Source of the DNA: Xylogone sp. PMI_703
Taxonomy: Eukaryota; Ascomycota; Leotiomycetes
Length of the DNA: 64,000 nucleotides
Reading direction: 5' to 3'
Assembly: GCA_021399445.1 (NCBI GenBank)
Contig: JAJTUQ010000002.1
Span: 3,782,001 to 3,846,000, forward strand
Under the pieces are notes generated by a model that did no database searches, had not been told where the DNA came from, and saw only the letters and a program-made list of their open reading frames with translations. This document shows, piece after piece, positions 23,539 to 35,160 of this stretch (its first letter is position 1; every line of letters starts with the position of its first letter). The translations under genes and the position numbers were made by a program.

Positions 23539-24391
23539 AAATAATATCCAAGCATTGGTGTATATATTTTATGGGGCGTTTAGGTCTAGGTTTTGGGCTT
23601 CGGTTCTACATGATAGAATGATCGATCAATCAATACATGTGTAATTTACCTACCCAGAAGATTTACAATTATTCGAGCATTTCTCACCTACAGTACGTAA
23701 TACAAGTATCTATCTATTATGATTGGGAGTTCCTGTATAGAGGAAATTGGAGTTAAATTGAGCTACTAGAGTCAAATTAATGGTAAGATTGCATAGCCAG
23801 ATCATTTTTATTTATAGGTTATCTTCTTTTGCAGCTCTTAGAGTGATAATTAATTATTGTTGTCGAGGTGTCGTGGTGTATGCACTTAGCTATTTAACAT
23901 TTACACCCGATTTACAATAATATTATACATATCTAAATATGTGGAATTCAGTTGCTCTACTAAAGCCACACAAGAGTATCTGCGAGAAAGATGATCGGGA
24001 TCATGCGATTACCTAGCGGCAAATGAACAGTGTTATTCAATGCTCTCTCGTCGGTGAAGGATGTGAGAGGTGTAAGTTGACTTTGATATTCAAGTAAAGA
24101 GGGTAAACAAATCCCTGCTCCATATTCCTATTAATACCCGACGATAGTTGGGAAATAAGCTGTGTTGACCTCAACGATACTGAAGTGGCAGGGATAAGAT
24201 TGACTGACTAGTCAGAGTCCTTCTCTCCGACCGGCCATGTATTGGTCGAACAAGGTACCCTGCATTTTCAACCAAAGAAGTGTAATCCTATAATAATGTT
24301 AAGTTGATCTTAGACAGGACCATCTCTAAATGCTGGAGCCTCAAAGGCATGAAATTTTGGTATCCAGGTATCAATCCGTGCAGTTGCAGGC
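23539..24391. other. convergent AT-rich intergenic region
   Basis: About 850 bp of AT-rich sequence between the LUC7 and URN1 stop codons. No coding signal or recognisable element was seen. Confidence 0.55.
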
Positions 24392-26145
24392 CTATGTTGA
24401 TCCCATAGTCTTATCAGCTTTATCTTGGCCTACTAGGTGTTCTATAAGACCCTTCTTTGAAATCTGCATAGCTCGAGCGATTTCAGCCTCTTCCTCTCTT
24501 AATCTACCCTTTCCAAATTCAAGATTCCTCTGCTGTCGTCGCTTCTGTTCCGCAACCTGACGCTCTCTTTCCTCTAGCGCTTTCTGTCTACGCTCTTTCT
24601 CTTTTCTCTCTTTGATCTTGTCCTCGTCTTCCTCTTCCATACCACCTTCTGGCGGGGGAGGTAATGTGGAAATATAGGCTTCAATTAACTCATCTCTTGT
24701 ATGAGAGTTCAAGGAGATGTATCGGATATCTTTTAAGATTTCCGAAGGGAGTGACGATATCGACGAAGAGTTATTCAATACCGAAGCAGGCTGAGACTTC
24801 AATAATGCAGTCAAGTCTGCTTTCAAAGTTGATGCGGGTAGTTTCATCCTGGATGTATGTTCTCTATACAACTTCTCTTGATCCTTTTCAAGAAGAGCAA
24901 AATCTTTGAGATCTTTTCTATATTTTCGTTTGAATTCGGGCCAGTAGAGTTTGAGGGTCGCGTGCTTTTCCAGAAAAGCAATATATGGAATCCTAGGGTC
25001 CTTCTTTTCTTGTTTGGCTCTCATCTCTTTAATGACCTTGATCTTTTCCCTGGACCATTCCTCCCATACCTCTTTCCTAGCCTTCATAGTAGTCAAGGCG
25101 GTGTACCTTGAATCGTTCACCAATTTTCCCTCTTCGACAAGTTTCTCCCAAGGGCTATAGGGATTGATGTTGTAGTCATTTAAAAGATCCTTGAATAACG
25201 CAACAGAATCCTCGTGTGACAGCTCCATGCCCTCAGCACCTTCTTCCCAGTCTTCCATTTGCTCACCGCCGTATTCGACGGGATCAAGTCCATATTCTTG
25301 TCCCATAGCGGCTAACTGATATGCAATATCATCTTCATTAAATTCTACTGGCTCTTCCTGTTCCGGCTCCTCGGTACGCTGCCTCTTGGATGCATTTTCT
25401 CCATCTTCTTCGCCCTCATCATCTGTAACCTCGACTTCTTCATATTCTGAACTATCCACACTGCCCTCTTCATCTTCACCGACCTCTTCTCTCTCCAACA
25501 CGTGATTTTGGGCATCTAATGCGTTCCCTCCTTCCTTGGTCTGCTCTTTTTCTGCTGCTAAAGCAGCTGCCTTTTCTTTGATGCGCTGTTGGTCAAGCTG
25601 CAAGATGCCGTCTTTCAACTTATCAGGTATTCGCCAAAAGCTCTGCTTTTTCTCTGTATTATAGACAAATCTCCTTCCGTACTTCGTGTAGACTAACTCC
25701 CATGGCTCACAACCAGGAATAGGATGCCGCGATTTAGGTTTGTCAATTGGTTGTGGCCCTCGAGGCTTCGGGCGTTCTTCATGGGCCCTATCTCGATGGG
25801 GGAAATCACCCCTGCTACTGCTGGCTCCAAACTGATGAGCATTAAAGGTCCCGCCACCGGTTATGGGGTTTGTGACAGTTTGATATTGTAGAAAGCTTTG
25901 AGAGGGGTCTATGACTGGAGGTGGTGTAGGAGCTAAGTCTACAGGGCGTTTATATGTTGACTGTTTCGTTTCGGCATTGTAATAATATGTATGACCTGAG
26001 AGTAATTGATTGTCAGTATTGCACGGATGTTATGGGAGTTGTATAAACCTTAATGAGCAGACATACCACTTGGAGCTTTATGCTCAGACCATCCAGACGG
26101 TAAAGGAGGAGGCGAATTGGCGGGACGATATGTTGATTTTAGCAT
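24392..26145 (-). CDS. URN1: WW/FF-domain pre-mRNA splicing factor Urn1
   Basis: Exons 26067-26145 and 24392-25995, giving 560 residues, start MLKSTYRPANSPPPLPSGW. The N-terminal WW domain ('LPSGWSEHKAPSGHTYYYNAE') is split by the intron. A second, WW-like segment with 'PWELVYTKYGRRFVYN' follows at about residue 115. Then come an acidic linker and an FF domain ('ALFKDLLNDYNINPYSPWEK' through 'RKEVWEEWSREK'), ending in a long charged helix. Urn1 (S. pombe Dre4) is spliceosome-associated. The gene is divergent from the proteasome gene, with about 340 bp between the starts. Confidence 0.88.
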
Positions 26146-26482
26146 GGCGACTCAATATTTGATGTGGTATGAGATTCACCTCTCCGGTACATGGAAAGAG
26201 GCTCTGGTGGTGACTAGAATACTGACGGCGCTCTATGGATCAGAGCCGGGGAAATTATTACAGGGATCGCAAGGCGCACACAAACCGCAAGGCTGGCGCT
26301 AGTACAAAACAGGTAAAGACAGCAAGCAACGCGTGCTACGCTTGCCTGGAGCTTGAGCTTCATCATAGGAACGACGAGGGCCACAAATCCCAAATCTTAC
26401 TACACCTCGAAGGAAATTTCCAACTTAAGCTCAAGTATAATTCCACTTACATCTTGTGCTTGAGTTGTAAACAAATATCATC
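26146..26482. promoter_or_regulatory. divergent promoter URN1 / PRE9
   Basis: A 337-bp region serving both starts. It contains several AGCTTGAGCTT/CTTAAGCTCAAG-type near-palindromes (26348-26358, 26424-26435) that resemble the element in the GPI16/LUC7 promoter. Confidence 0.5.
26424..26435 (+). promoter_or_regulatory. CTTAAGCTCAAG element upstream of PRE9
   Basis: Exact copy of the 12-mer at 22455-22466, here 48-59 bp before the proteasome gene ATG. A role is inferred. Confidence 0.35.
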
Positions 26483-27403
26483 ATGTCCAGAAGATATGAT
26501 TCAAGAGTAAGCTCTATAAGCTCCACATTGAACTGGCTAGGCTAATGCTATTGCAGACAACTATCTTCTCCCCAGAGGGACGGCTCTACCAGGTCGAATA
26601 TGCCTTAGAAGCAATTTCACATGCTGGTACTGCCTTGGGTATACTAGCAAAAGATGGTATTGTTCTCGCTGCAGAGAGAAAAGTTACGAGCAAGTTGTTG
26701 GAGCAAGATACTTCCGCAGAAAAGCTATATATTCTGAATGAGTATGTTTAATATTAGCAACCTACCGAGATATACTAATTGGTTAATAGTAATATGATAT
26801 GTGCTGTAGCCGGTATGACTGCTGATGCCAATATCTTAATCAATTATGCTCGCCAAGCTGCGCAACGATACCTCCTCACATACAACGAAGATATTCCCTG
26901 CGAGCAGCTAGTGCGTAGATTGTGTGATCTGAAGCAAGGTTATACTCAGCATGGTGGTCTCCGACCTTTTGGTGTTTCCTTTATATACGCAGGATACGAC
27001 CCTCAGAGAGAATTCCAACTCTACCAGAGCAATCCCAGTGGAAATTATGGTGGATGGAAGGCAACGAGTGTAGGAGCAAACAATGCCAGTGCGCAAAGTT
27101 TATTGAAACAAGATTATAAAGAAGACTGTGATCTAAAGGAGGCTTGCGGGATGGCAGTGAAAGTATTGAGCAAGACCATGGATTCTACAAAGCTGAGTAG
27201 CGAGAAGAGTAAGTCTAGCCTGTTACGAGGTTATTGGAAATTGGCTAATTGTGTCTCTAGTTGAATTTGCTACTGTTGGCAAAACCAAGGATGGCAGAAT
27301 CTATCACCATTTATGGACTGCGGATGAGATTACTGCTCTATTAAAAGAGCATGGTTTAGCCAGGGAAGAGAACGGCTCTGACGGGGACCGAATAATCAGT
27401 TAG
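26483..27403 (+). CDS. PRE9: 20S proteasome subunit alpha-3 (PSMA4/Pre9)
   Basis: Exons 26483-26506, 26557-26741, 26790-27208 and 27261-27403, giving 256 residues. The start [20 protein letters not shown] and '[17 protein letters not shown]' are the alpha-subunit N-terminal signature. '[14 protein letters not shown]' and '[18 protein letters not shown]' are typical of PSMA4. It has the usual family length and no catalytic Thr, as expected of an alpha subunit. It forms part of the outer ring that gates the 20S core. In yeast this is the one alpha subunit that is not essential. The four-exon structure is closed by the stop at 27401. Confidence 0.95.
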
Positions 27404-27565
27404 AATTTTACATCTTGCTAATGATGTAATAATAGACAAATTTCCCCAGTATATATGATACCTATATGCATTTGCCCATATACTACGCCATACTCCTATA
27501 CCGAACGAGCCCATAACACAAGTCACCAGCCCAATACATATAACATCTAGAAAAGCAACGAATAA

Positions 27566-28769
27566 CTATACGTTGTCATCATGATCCTCGTGGTCATCAT
27601 GCATGTCTTCCAGATCAAATTCTCTGCGTCTTGGTAGCATAGACTCCTCGTCATTTCTCAATTTCCCAAAGCCCTCTCTGAATTTCTCTTCTCTTGAGAT
27701 AAAAGGCTCATGGCACCCACTAGAGCGCAATCTTGGATAGTACCGCCTATATGAGAAATAGGCAATAGCAAACCCTAAGATCGAACCGCACGTCACATCA
27801 TAAACATCATGTCTGTTCTCGGATTTTAGCTAGGAATGCCAGAGGGAAGCCAAAGAACCATACCGATAGTCCTCGCATCTACTAATCGCGATTAAGGCAG
27901 CACACACTAGAGGTATAAAGCCAAATATTGCTCGGCTAATATCGGTATGCGGTCTGAAAACGTGTAGTTGTCCGCATAGAAATAAGGATAGGAACCCTAG
28001 ACCAGCAAAAGCAAATGATGAGTGGCCGGACGGGAAGCTCCTCCACCCGTCTTGAAGCCTATGCTTGTCCGTCTCAGTGCAGACAGATATTGTGACTAGT
28101 GTATTTGGTGGTGTATCAACCGCCGGCTTACACCTAGATATCAGATCTGGCCGAGGTCGTCCGACTGCATTTTTGATGATATTCGTGAGTAGCGACGTCA
28201 TTATCAAACTAGGTATGTTAATTAAAAATTGTTCGGAAAGAGATCACTTCTCTTACCTAATGGCAAGTCCGAGAATGGTGACATGGAATTTATGGAAGTT
28301 AGCTCGTGCAATTGCAAGCCAAACTATCAGGATTACAGCAGGAACAGCTCCACAGTATACGATATTCATTTCTATTGCCGGCATAAGCCTCAATACCTTG
28401 TCTAGGTGTAACCGGAGCAACCTACCAGTCGGGACTCTCTCTACAAGAGCATGAGGGTATTGTATATTAATATTATTTATAAATATCATGCGATGAAATG
28501 GTGTCACAAAATACTCAGTCTAATTTCTTCAAGTTATTATGCTAGTAAAGCGTACGTGTTTTTAAGAAGCTTACCACCATGTATCCAGCAAACATAAACG
28601 CAAGACCAAGATAATCTGCAGCATATGATTTCTGGAATGAGTGTTAGAATTGGCCTGGATTTTAATAACGCAATGGTTAAGAAGGACATGCCTGGTAAAA
28701 TCTAGCAACTGAACCAAACCAGCCAGTGCTAGCTGCCAGCCCTGCACCTGGACGAGAATTGCGCTCCAT
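27566..28769 (-). CDS. PAP2-family lipid phosphate phosphatase (Dpp1/Lpp-like)
   Basis: Exons 28692-28769, 28575-28631, 28257-28519, 27864-28208 and 27566-27812, giving 329 residues, start MERNSRPGAG. All three PAP2 motifs are present: 'KNAVGRPRP', 'PSGHSS' and 'SRCEDYRHDVYDV' (the last spans an intron). About six membrane segments are predicted, and the C-terminus is acidic (DDHEDHDD). The family dephosphorylates phosphatidate, diacylglycerol pyrophosphate and lysophosphatidate at the vacuole or Golgi. The first intron appears to use a GC donor (CAG|GCATGT). The third-exon start (28519) could instead be 28513, two residues shorter. Confidence 0.85.
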
Positions 28770-29135
28770 TTTGGGCTTCCAAGAAGATGATATCACAGAT
28801 GGAGCATCGAGAGATCCTGTGGTTATAGATGAATATGTGCTGTATAGTGCCCGGGGAATGCAACAAAGCACATAACGAAGGCGGCGAGATTGAGACATAC
28901 AGAGCTCTTTGATTGATGTCCACGCGACCGGTGTCACAGGGGCTTCAGCCTTGCTTACTAAGCAGACATAATTCCGGGGACTCGTACCTCCGTAGCGTCA
29001 ACTGCTCTTAGTGGACCTTAATGAAAACGGACCACGAGCTGGTCTTGGGTTGAGAATGGCTTTTGCTAGCTCAGACAGTATTAAGAATACCTGAACACTC
29101 CCTTCTTTATATACTGGTTCTATAAGAGGTATGCA
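28770..29135. promoter_or_regulatory. divergent promoter, lipid phosphatase / MED7
   Basis: A 366-bp region between opposite starts. TTTATATAC at 29106-29114 lies only about 25 bp before the MED7 ATG. Confidence 0.45.
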
Positions 29136-29948
29136 ATGGCAGAGCAACAGCAACCCAACGCGCTGGCAGCAGCATTCCCAAATCCACCGCCATTCTGGCA
29201 GCACTTTACGCCAGAGAACCTCAATCGCATAGCAGAAATAAAGAATGAAAATGGACCGACCCCTCAAACACGAGATCTTCCGCCCGAGCTCCGCTTTCTT
29301 GTCCCGCCAGAGCCTCCCGCTGAGGGTATCTTCAATGTATTTGGAGATAGATTTAATGTACGAATCTTTTTGAGTGGCATTGTTTATAGCTATCATTAAC
29401 CCCCGCCTTCTAGATTAATGAAGAACTGCCATCCTTAGAAGAGCAGGGCATCCAGCAGTTATACACATCTCCTTCGGACACGGGAGGGAAGCACCTAGAC
29501 CGTGCTCTCATCTTGAAACGTATCGCAAAATCACTATTGCTGAATTTCCTAGAATTGGTCGGCATTATGAGCATTAATCCAGAAGAGGTATTCCCCTTGC
29601 TATGACCACTTCTCAGCCTCGCTCTGCTTATCACTTTATTTCTGGCAGTACCAAGAGAAAGTCAACGATATAAGAACACTCTTCATCAACTTCCATCATC
29701 TTTTAAACGAGTACAGACCACACCAAGCGCGGGAGTCATTAATTCTGATGATGCAAGACCAGCTGGATAGGTCAAAGGCGGAGATTGACGGTATCATGAA
29801 GATGAAGGGGAGAGTCGAGGGGTTATTAGACGGGCTAGCACAGACAAAGATTGTCGAATCTTCTATTTCCCAGGATTCTGGTTCCAAAGATACCGAAACA
29901 GATCCGGCAAAGGATATTTGGGATGAATTAGAGAAGGAATTTGGTTGA
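29136..29948 (+). CDS. MED7: Mediator complex subunit 7
   Basis: Exons 29136-29357, 29414-29587 and 29649-29948, giving 231 residues. The N-terminal block '[17 protein letters not shown]' and the later '[14 protein letters not shown]' are hallmark Med7 motifs. They are followed by helices '[21 protein letters not shown]' and '[31 protein letters not shown]', ending in a coiled coil that pairs with Med21. Med7 is an essential middle-module subunit linking activators to RNA polymerase II. An out-of-frame ATG at 29131 overlaps the start by five nucleotides and opens a 33-codon frame to 29232. Confidence 0.95.
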
Positions 29949-30691
29949 GCCTGGTTGCGGAGAGAATTGAAAGGGCGTCAAGGTCAAATATTTTACCTCC
30001 TATGAATTCCCCCATTTACATCGCCACTTGTCTCCAATGACTAGTTCGATACAACTAAAGGTATGGGGCTATTCAATGGTGTGAGTTTGCATTTACCAGA
30101 GGAGACTTCAAGAGATACCGAATTATGGGTGTCAACTTTGGTGCCAATCGAACCCGAAAGCGCACCAGTCCGATGCACCTATTCAGATGGGGAGGTCCAT
30201 TCATTCAAGTTCTCGAAGCCTGGTTAGCAACACGAAGTTGGAGAAATTGAAGCGTGATATAGTGGTTTCTCCTACCAGCATTTACAGTCACTCTCCAAAG
30301 CTTCGTGGAGCATCTTCCATATGTCTGTTTGAACAAAGCTCTACATTTTTGACATGGGCCACAAGGTCGTCAAGAGGATAATAACGCTGTTAACTAGTAT
30401 AAGGCCTCACAAGAGTCAATTATAGAATCCTCAGGAAATGCTAATAAGAATACAGTCTGGCTGAAAAAATAGAGCTCAAATTCTCATTAAATCATTATAT
30501 ACTGCAAATCAGTCTCATGAATATTTAATCCTTCACAACACCTGACACCTTCCTGAAATCGTACAACAGAACGCTCTGATGAATGGATTCTCACTACCCC
30601 ATCCACTTGATGCAATAGAATTTCGTGCTTGGTCTTAATGTCGACTACTCGCTCCCCTCTTTCGAACATATAGCTTTCAAAAATGGAACCC
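29949..30691. other. convergent intergenic region
   Basis: About 740 bp between the MED7 stop and the stop of the small Cys-rich gene, probably both 3' UTRs. No coding signal was recognised. Confidence 0.5.
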
Positions 30692-30865
30692 TCACATCAC
30701 AGTGCAAGGGATTGGGATGCAGCAGCACTCGTAGCCGTCGCATTCAATGCACTTTGTCTTTCCCATTGTGCTAGTCTCAGGCTTGACGATGGAGCTTATT
30801 GTTGATGCGGCTGAGGAACCGGGACCACCGTTTTGGTTGACGAAGCTGTTAGATGAGGAGATCAT
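30692..30865 (-). CDS. 57-residue Cys-rich small protein
   Basis: Intact ATG-to-TGA frame, too short for most gene finders. The first half is Ser/Asn/Gly-rich (MISSSNSFVNQNGGPGSSAA). The second half is Cys-rich: C39, C42, C47, C48, C49 and C54 in 'KCIECDGYECCCIPIPCTVM' at the very C-terminus. There is no signal peptide, so the protein is probably cytosolic or membrane-associated through the Cys cluster, a layout that recalls CYSTM-type small proteins. A TATAAATA box (31045-31052) and an A/C-rich leader precede the ATG in typical fungal spacing, supporting a real transcribed gene. I do not recognise a named family. Confidence 0.65.
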   Translation of the reverse strand: MISSSNSFVNQNGGPGSSAASTISSIVKPETSTMGKTKCIECDGYECCCIPIPCTVM

Positions 30866-31583
30866 GATTGTTTATGTTCGGGGATATATTGACTGAAGTG
30901 CGCCCCTTTTTTGAATTTGAGGATGTGAGGATCGCGTGTTCGGTTTCTTTTTTGGTCTTTTGGTCTGGAAATTTCTTTGACCTGGAGTAAAAGCTAGAGA
31001 AAATCGAGGAGGATAATTTAGATAGCTTGCTCTGAGATGGTTGGTATTTATATGGGCGGTTGCTGTAGTCTCGCTGCTTGCAGTGACGTCAGTTGTCTGT
31101 GGCTCAAGCTCCTTGGTATGTGGATCCCTCGACGTTGTTGCGACACAGGTACCCGTCACAATGCGGGTTGAAAAAGGGACGGCTAGGATACAAAAATAGA
31201 AAACCACGTACTCTGATCCCAAAATCGATGGATTTCTCTTTGTAAAAAGCTAGAATGATATTCTCAATTTTCAGATAAAAAGGAGAAAGGGCCAGTGACT
31301 TCCAGGAGTTAAATAGATATCTTGGACAAAGACTTGGCTGTGGAGGTCTGGGCGGCTTGATGTCATTGGCTAGGGATTGGCAAGTGGCTGTGCACTGGTG
31401 CTGCTGTAACATGTCCATATTTCCTCTACAAGGTAATCGACATCAGACAAGCTTTTGTGCTTGCGTATACATTTATGCGGTGTACAATACGGCGAGGCAA
31501 CCAAACTACTACTTCGAAAGTATATGTGTAGAAAACTTGAAATTACTTTGGTCCACCAAACTGCTGGTACTTGTATCGTCCCT
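30866..31583. other. intergenic region upstream of the small Cys-rich gene
   Basis: About 720 bp containing the TATA box and leader of the small gene (minus) and the 3' UTR of CYP505 (minus). Nothing else is recognised. Confidence 0.5.
31045..31052 (-). promoter_or_regulatory. TATA box of the 57-residue Cys-rich gene
   Basis: The minus strand reads CCATATAAATACC about 180 bp upstream of the ATG at 30865. Confidence 0.55.
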
Positions 31584-34500
31584 TTAAGCAAATACATCGC
31601 TGGCATAGCGATCGCTCTTGATTCGCTGGAACCAACTCTCAACTTCTTCATCACTAACATCCTTCCCTATCCCCTTACACCATTCCCTAAAGATCTTCTT
31701 TGTGGTCTCCGCCACGCCTTCGCCAACTCTGTTACTGCCACAGACATACAACTTCGCTCCCTCGTTGAATGCTTTAGCCATCTGCCCCCTTTCCTCCCAC
31801 AAGCGGTCTTGGACATGGCGCGCACCTTTGCTTAATTCAGGCGCATGAGAATAGGCGTAGAAAAGCTCTACGACTCCATCTTTCTGCCACTCTTCAAGCT
31901 CTTCTTTAAATAAGGCATCCTTATCCGGGTGACCACATCCAATAAACAGGTATGCGGGTGCGAGTTTGCGTCCGGCCGCCTTCTGACAGGCTCGCTCTTG
32001 GACAAATCCTCTGAAAGGGGCAAGCCCCGATCCAGCACCAATCATGATGAGGGCCGTAGTATCAATATCCTTTGGAGGATGAAAGATACCATGGCTCGGT
32101 TTCACAGTGACGTGGATTCGATCTCCTTTCTCGACTGCGGAAAGGTAATTCGATGCTACACCCAAGAACCGCTGTTTGTCACCTTCAGCAAGAGAAGGGG
32201 TGTCTAGCACAGACCAAGTTATTGTCGCTGTTGTCTCTGAGAAGAGAGGAGACGAAGAGATGGAGTATTGTCTTATACGCATTGGTGGCAGCATAGCGAG
32301 ATATTCACCAAATGGGAGTGCTGCTGAGGGGTATTTCTCTAAAACGTCTAGAGGAGAACGACGTTTGCTAGTAATCTCCCTTTCGAAATTTTCACTAAAG
32401 GCTTTAATTTCCGCTTGGGTTGTTGAGTCTGAAGTGCTGGCCGCAATACGGGCTAGATTCTATAGCCTAAGTTAGAGAACGATCCGATTCCAAGTGTTTG
32501 AGATATCTACCTTTGCAGTTGCCGGTTGAGCAAGCTCAACGTATGAACTCAAGATATCCATGACAGCCATGGGACGCCCTGTAGGCAAAGTGGTGTTTGC
32601 TCCCTCCTTGATGGTAATAACAGCATCCCAAGGAAGTCCAAAGCGTTTCAAGACCCGTTTCACAGCACTAGGATGATTCATGGGAAGCACGGCAAGGTAG
32701 TCCCCAGTATTGTACGTCATTCCAGTTGATAATTCCAGCTTGATATGCCGCTTCTCAGGTTCCCCTGGCGCTGTCAAAAGATCATTCTCTAGAACAATAG
32801 CTTCTCTAAGACTTTGGCGGAGGTGAGAACGGCGCGTAGTAGTATCAATCTCGACTTCTAATTCAGATTCTTGACTGCTATCGGCCGATCCACCAAGAGC
32901 GGCCCAAAGGTGCTGATCTTGCCACTGGTCGAACTCATTGAAAATGTCGACCTTGGCTACATCCCCGAGTCCAATATCAGCGATCCTCTTTGCACCATAT
33001 TTCTCAAATTCAGAGTCCAGAAGTTTAGGGATCCTATGAAAGGTCGAAACCCAATCATCTATTTTAGTTAGTAAGAGCAGTAGAAACTATCATATCGACT
33101 CACGATTGCCGCAGCCATACACTGCATATTGGACATCTTTGAGCTTAGAAGTGTCTTCCAGCTTCTGTAGCCACTCTACGAAATGAGCAGCATTGTCCGG
33201 GGGTTGTCCTTCATAGCTGGAGGAAATCAAAATTACCGGTTGATCCTTAGGAACCTTATCCACAGCTGAGTCTAATGGATCAACCACGACTTTATATCCT
33301 CTTCCTGTAGCAGTTCTAGCTAAAGTGTGAGCCAGAGACTCACACGTTCCTGCATTAGATCCGTAAAGAATAGTCATAGGTTTCTTTTGCCCTTCAGGAA
33401 CTGCTAAACCGCCAGCATTCTTATCCGTTGTGGTGGCATGGCCATCTTCCTTGGTGGGCACATAAAGCTGTTTCTCTAGATTCAAAGGGTCAATGTGTTC
33501 TCTCAGCGAAGCATGCATAAAGAAGTCTTTGGGCTTTATAGTCAAGGTCTGCCTGATCTGGAGTTGATATGCAGGATCGTGAAGCCTAAAATTAAAGTTC
33601 TGCAGAAGCATCGCAACTGCAAGAATAGCCTCTTGCCATGCAAATGGTCGTCCAATACAGCCACGCATGCCATTGCCAAAAGGCTTCCATGAATTTGATG
33701 GGAGCTTTGCGAATTTGTCCTCAAGCATACGCTCAGGCTTATACTGGTCGGCATCAGTACCATAGACCGCTGGATCACGGTGGCACTCTGCCAAAAGTAC
33801 ACCTATAGGTTGGCCTTTTTGAACTTCATACTTCCCTCCAATGATAACAGGGTCCTCGGGAATATCAGGACGAGCCGCTACAGTAAATAGTGGTGCAGTT
33901 GGTGTCAGTCGAAGCGTCTCCCGAAGGCAGGCCTCAATGTATGGCAATTTTGACAGATGCTCAAGCGTTACTGGACCTCTGCCAACCACCTCATCGACTT
34001 CACGCTGGGCTGACTGATAAGCGGAAGGGTTCTTAAGGAGGTTGTAGAATAAGAATGAGAGCATTCCACTAGTAGTTTCATGGCCTGTATATAAGTTAAT
34101 TATAGGGATAACCGAGTTAGATCCCGAGTACCATACCGGCAATCAGGAAAGTAATCATATTGTTCAAAATAGTTGCATCATTGAGACCTTCTCCAGTTTT
34201 TGGGTCTCTGCCCTTGATCATGGCATTCAGGAGATCTTTCTTATCATTTGGGTGTTGTCGGCGATCAGCGAGGAGATCCGAGGCAACTTTCTTTAGCAGT
34301 GTAATATCTTCATCATATTTCTTTTGCGATGATCTCATGAGCAGGTTCGCGATTTGTGGCCTGGCTGCTCTCCGGCCAGACTCCTCGAGAAGACCGACCA
34401 TGGCAGTGACAAACGGGTGCATCTCCTCGTGATAAAAGCTATTGAATCGAGTACCCATGGCGCACCTAAGAATCACATCCTGTTAGAGAAGAGCCACCGG

Positions 34501-35160
34501 CATTCTCGTATAGGGAGCTCACAAAGCAATTGAATCCAAGGTCAGTCTCGTAAAGTCGTCTGTGACATGGATAACCTCGTTGGGGCCAAATCTCGCCCAC
34601 TTAGCCACCAGTTGCGTTGCGATATCGTACATTTCATCGAACATGGAACGAATAGATAGAGGCCCGAAAGCTAGTTTTCATAATGATCAGTACGGGCTCT
34701 GCTCAAATTGCCTTCTTTACGTGGGAACGGTTTGCGGTTTCTCAGGTGTTCACGTACCCGGCATCAAAACTCGATGAGCAACCTCCCAGTTATGCTCACC
34801 AGGGTAAGCAGTAAAAAGGCCATCTTGCACGCCGTTTCGAATCTGCTCCAATGCGCCGCCTACCTTCTTCTGGAACCTCTTCTCGTCGCAGACTTCGTTG
34901 AGCAGATCCCGGGAGGAAATGAAGATCTTATCTGAGCCCCCAAGATTGAGCTTGAATATTGGGCCTGGAAAGAGAAAGATTTAAGAAATTAGCCTCTTTT
35001 CAAGGTCTTTCTACACCATGTCCAATGTAGATGGGGGAAGATATATGATACCATAGATGTGCGCAAATCGCATGAGACTATTGACAGAGTCCGCTGGATT
35101 GAGGTCGGCCATATTTCCCAGCAACGGGAGGCCAGGAGGTCCAGGAATTGGTTCAGTCAT
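31584..35160 (-). CDS. CYP505: self-sufficient cytochrome P450-reductase fusion, CYP505 (P450foxy type)
   Basis: Exons 35052-35160, 34758-34964, 34523-34670, 34137-34465, 33104-34084, 32511-33058 and 31584-32459, giving 1065 residues. The P450 half starts [16 protein letters not shown]. It has the I-helix 'AGHETTSG' (residues 264-271, the same numbering as bacterial P450-BM3), ExxR at E320-R323, and the haem loop '[13 protein letters not shown]' with ligand C407. The reductase half has FMN ('[13 protein letters not shown]', about 502-514), FAD ('RQYSISSS', about 837-844) and NADPH ('[13 protein letters not shown]', about 914-926) sites. CYP505 enzymes hydroxylate fatty acids near the omega end without a separate reductase. 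All catalytic motifs are intact. There is no N-terminal membrane anchor, so it is probably soluble. Confidence 0.93.
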
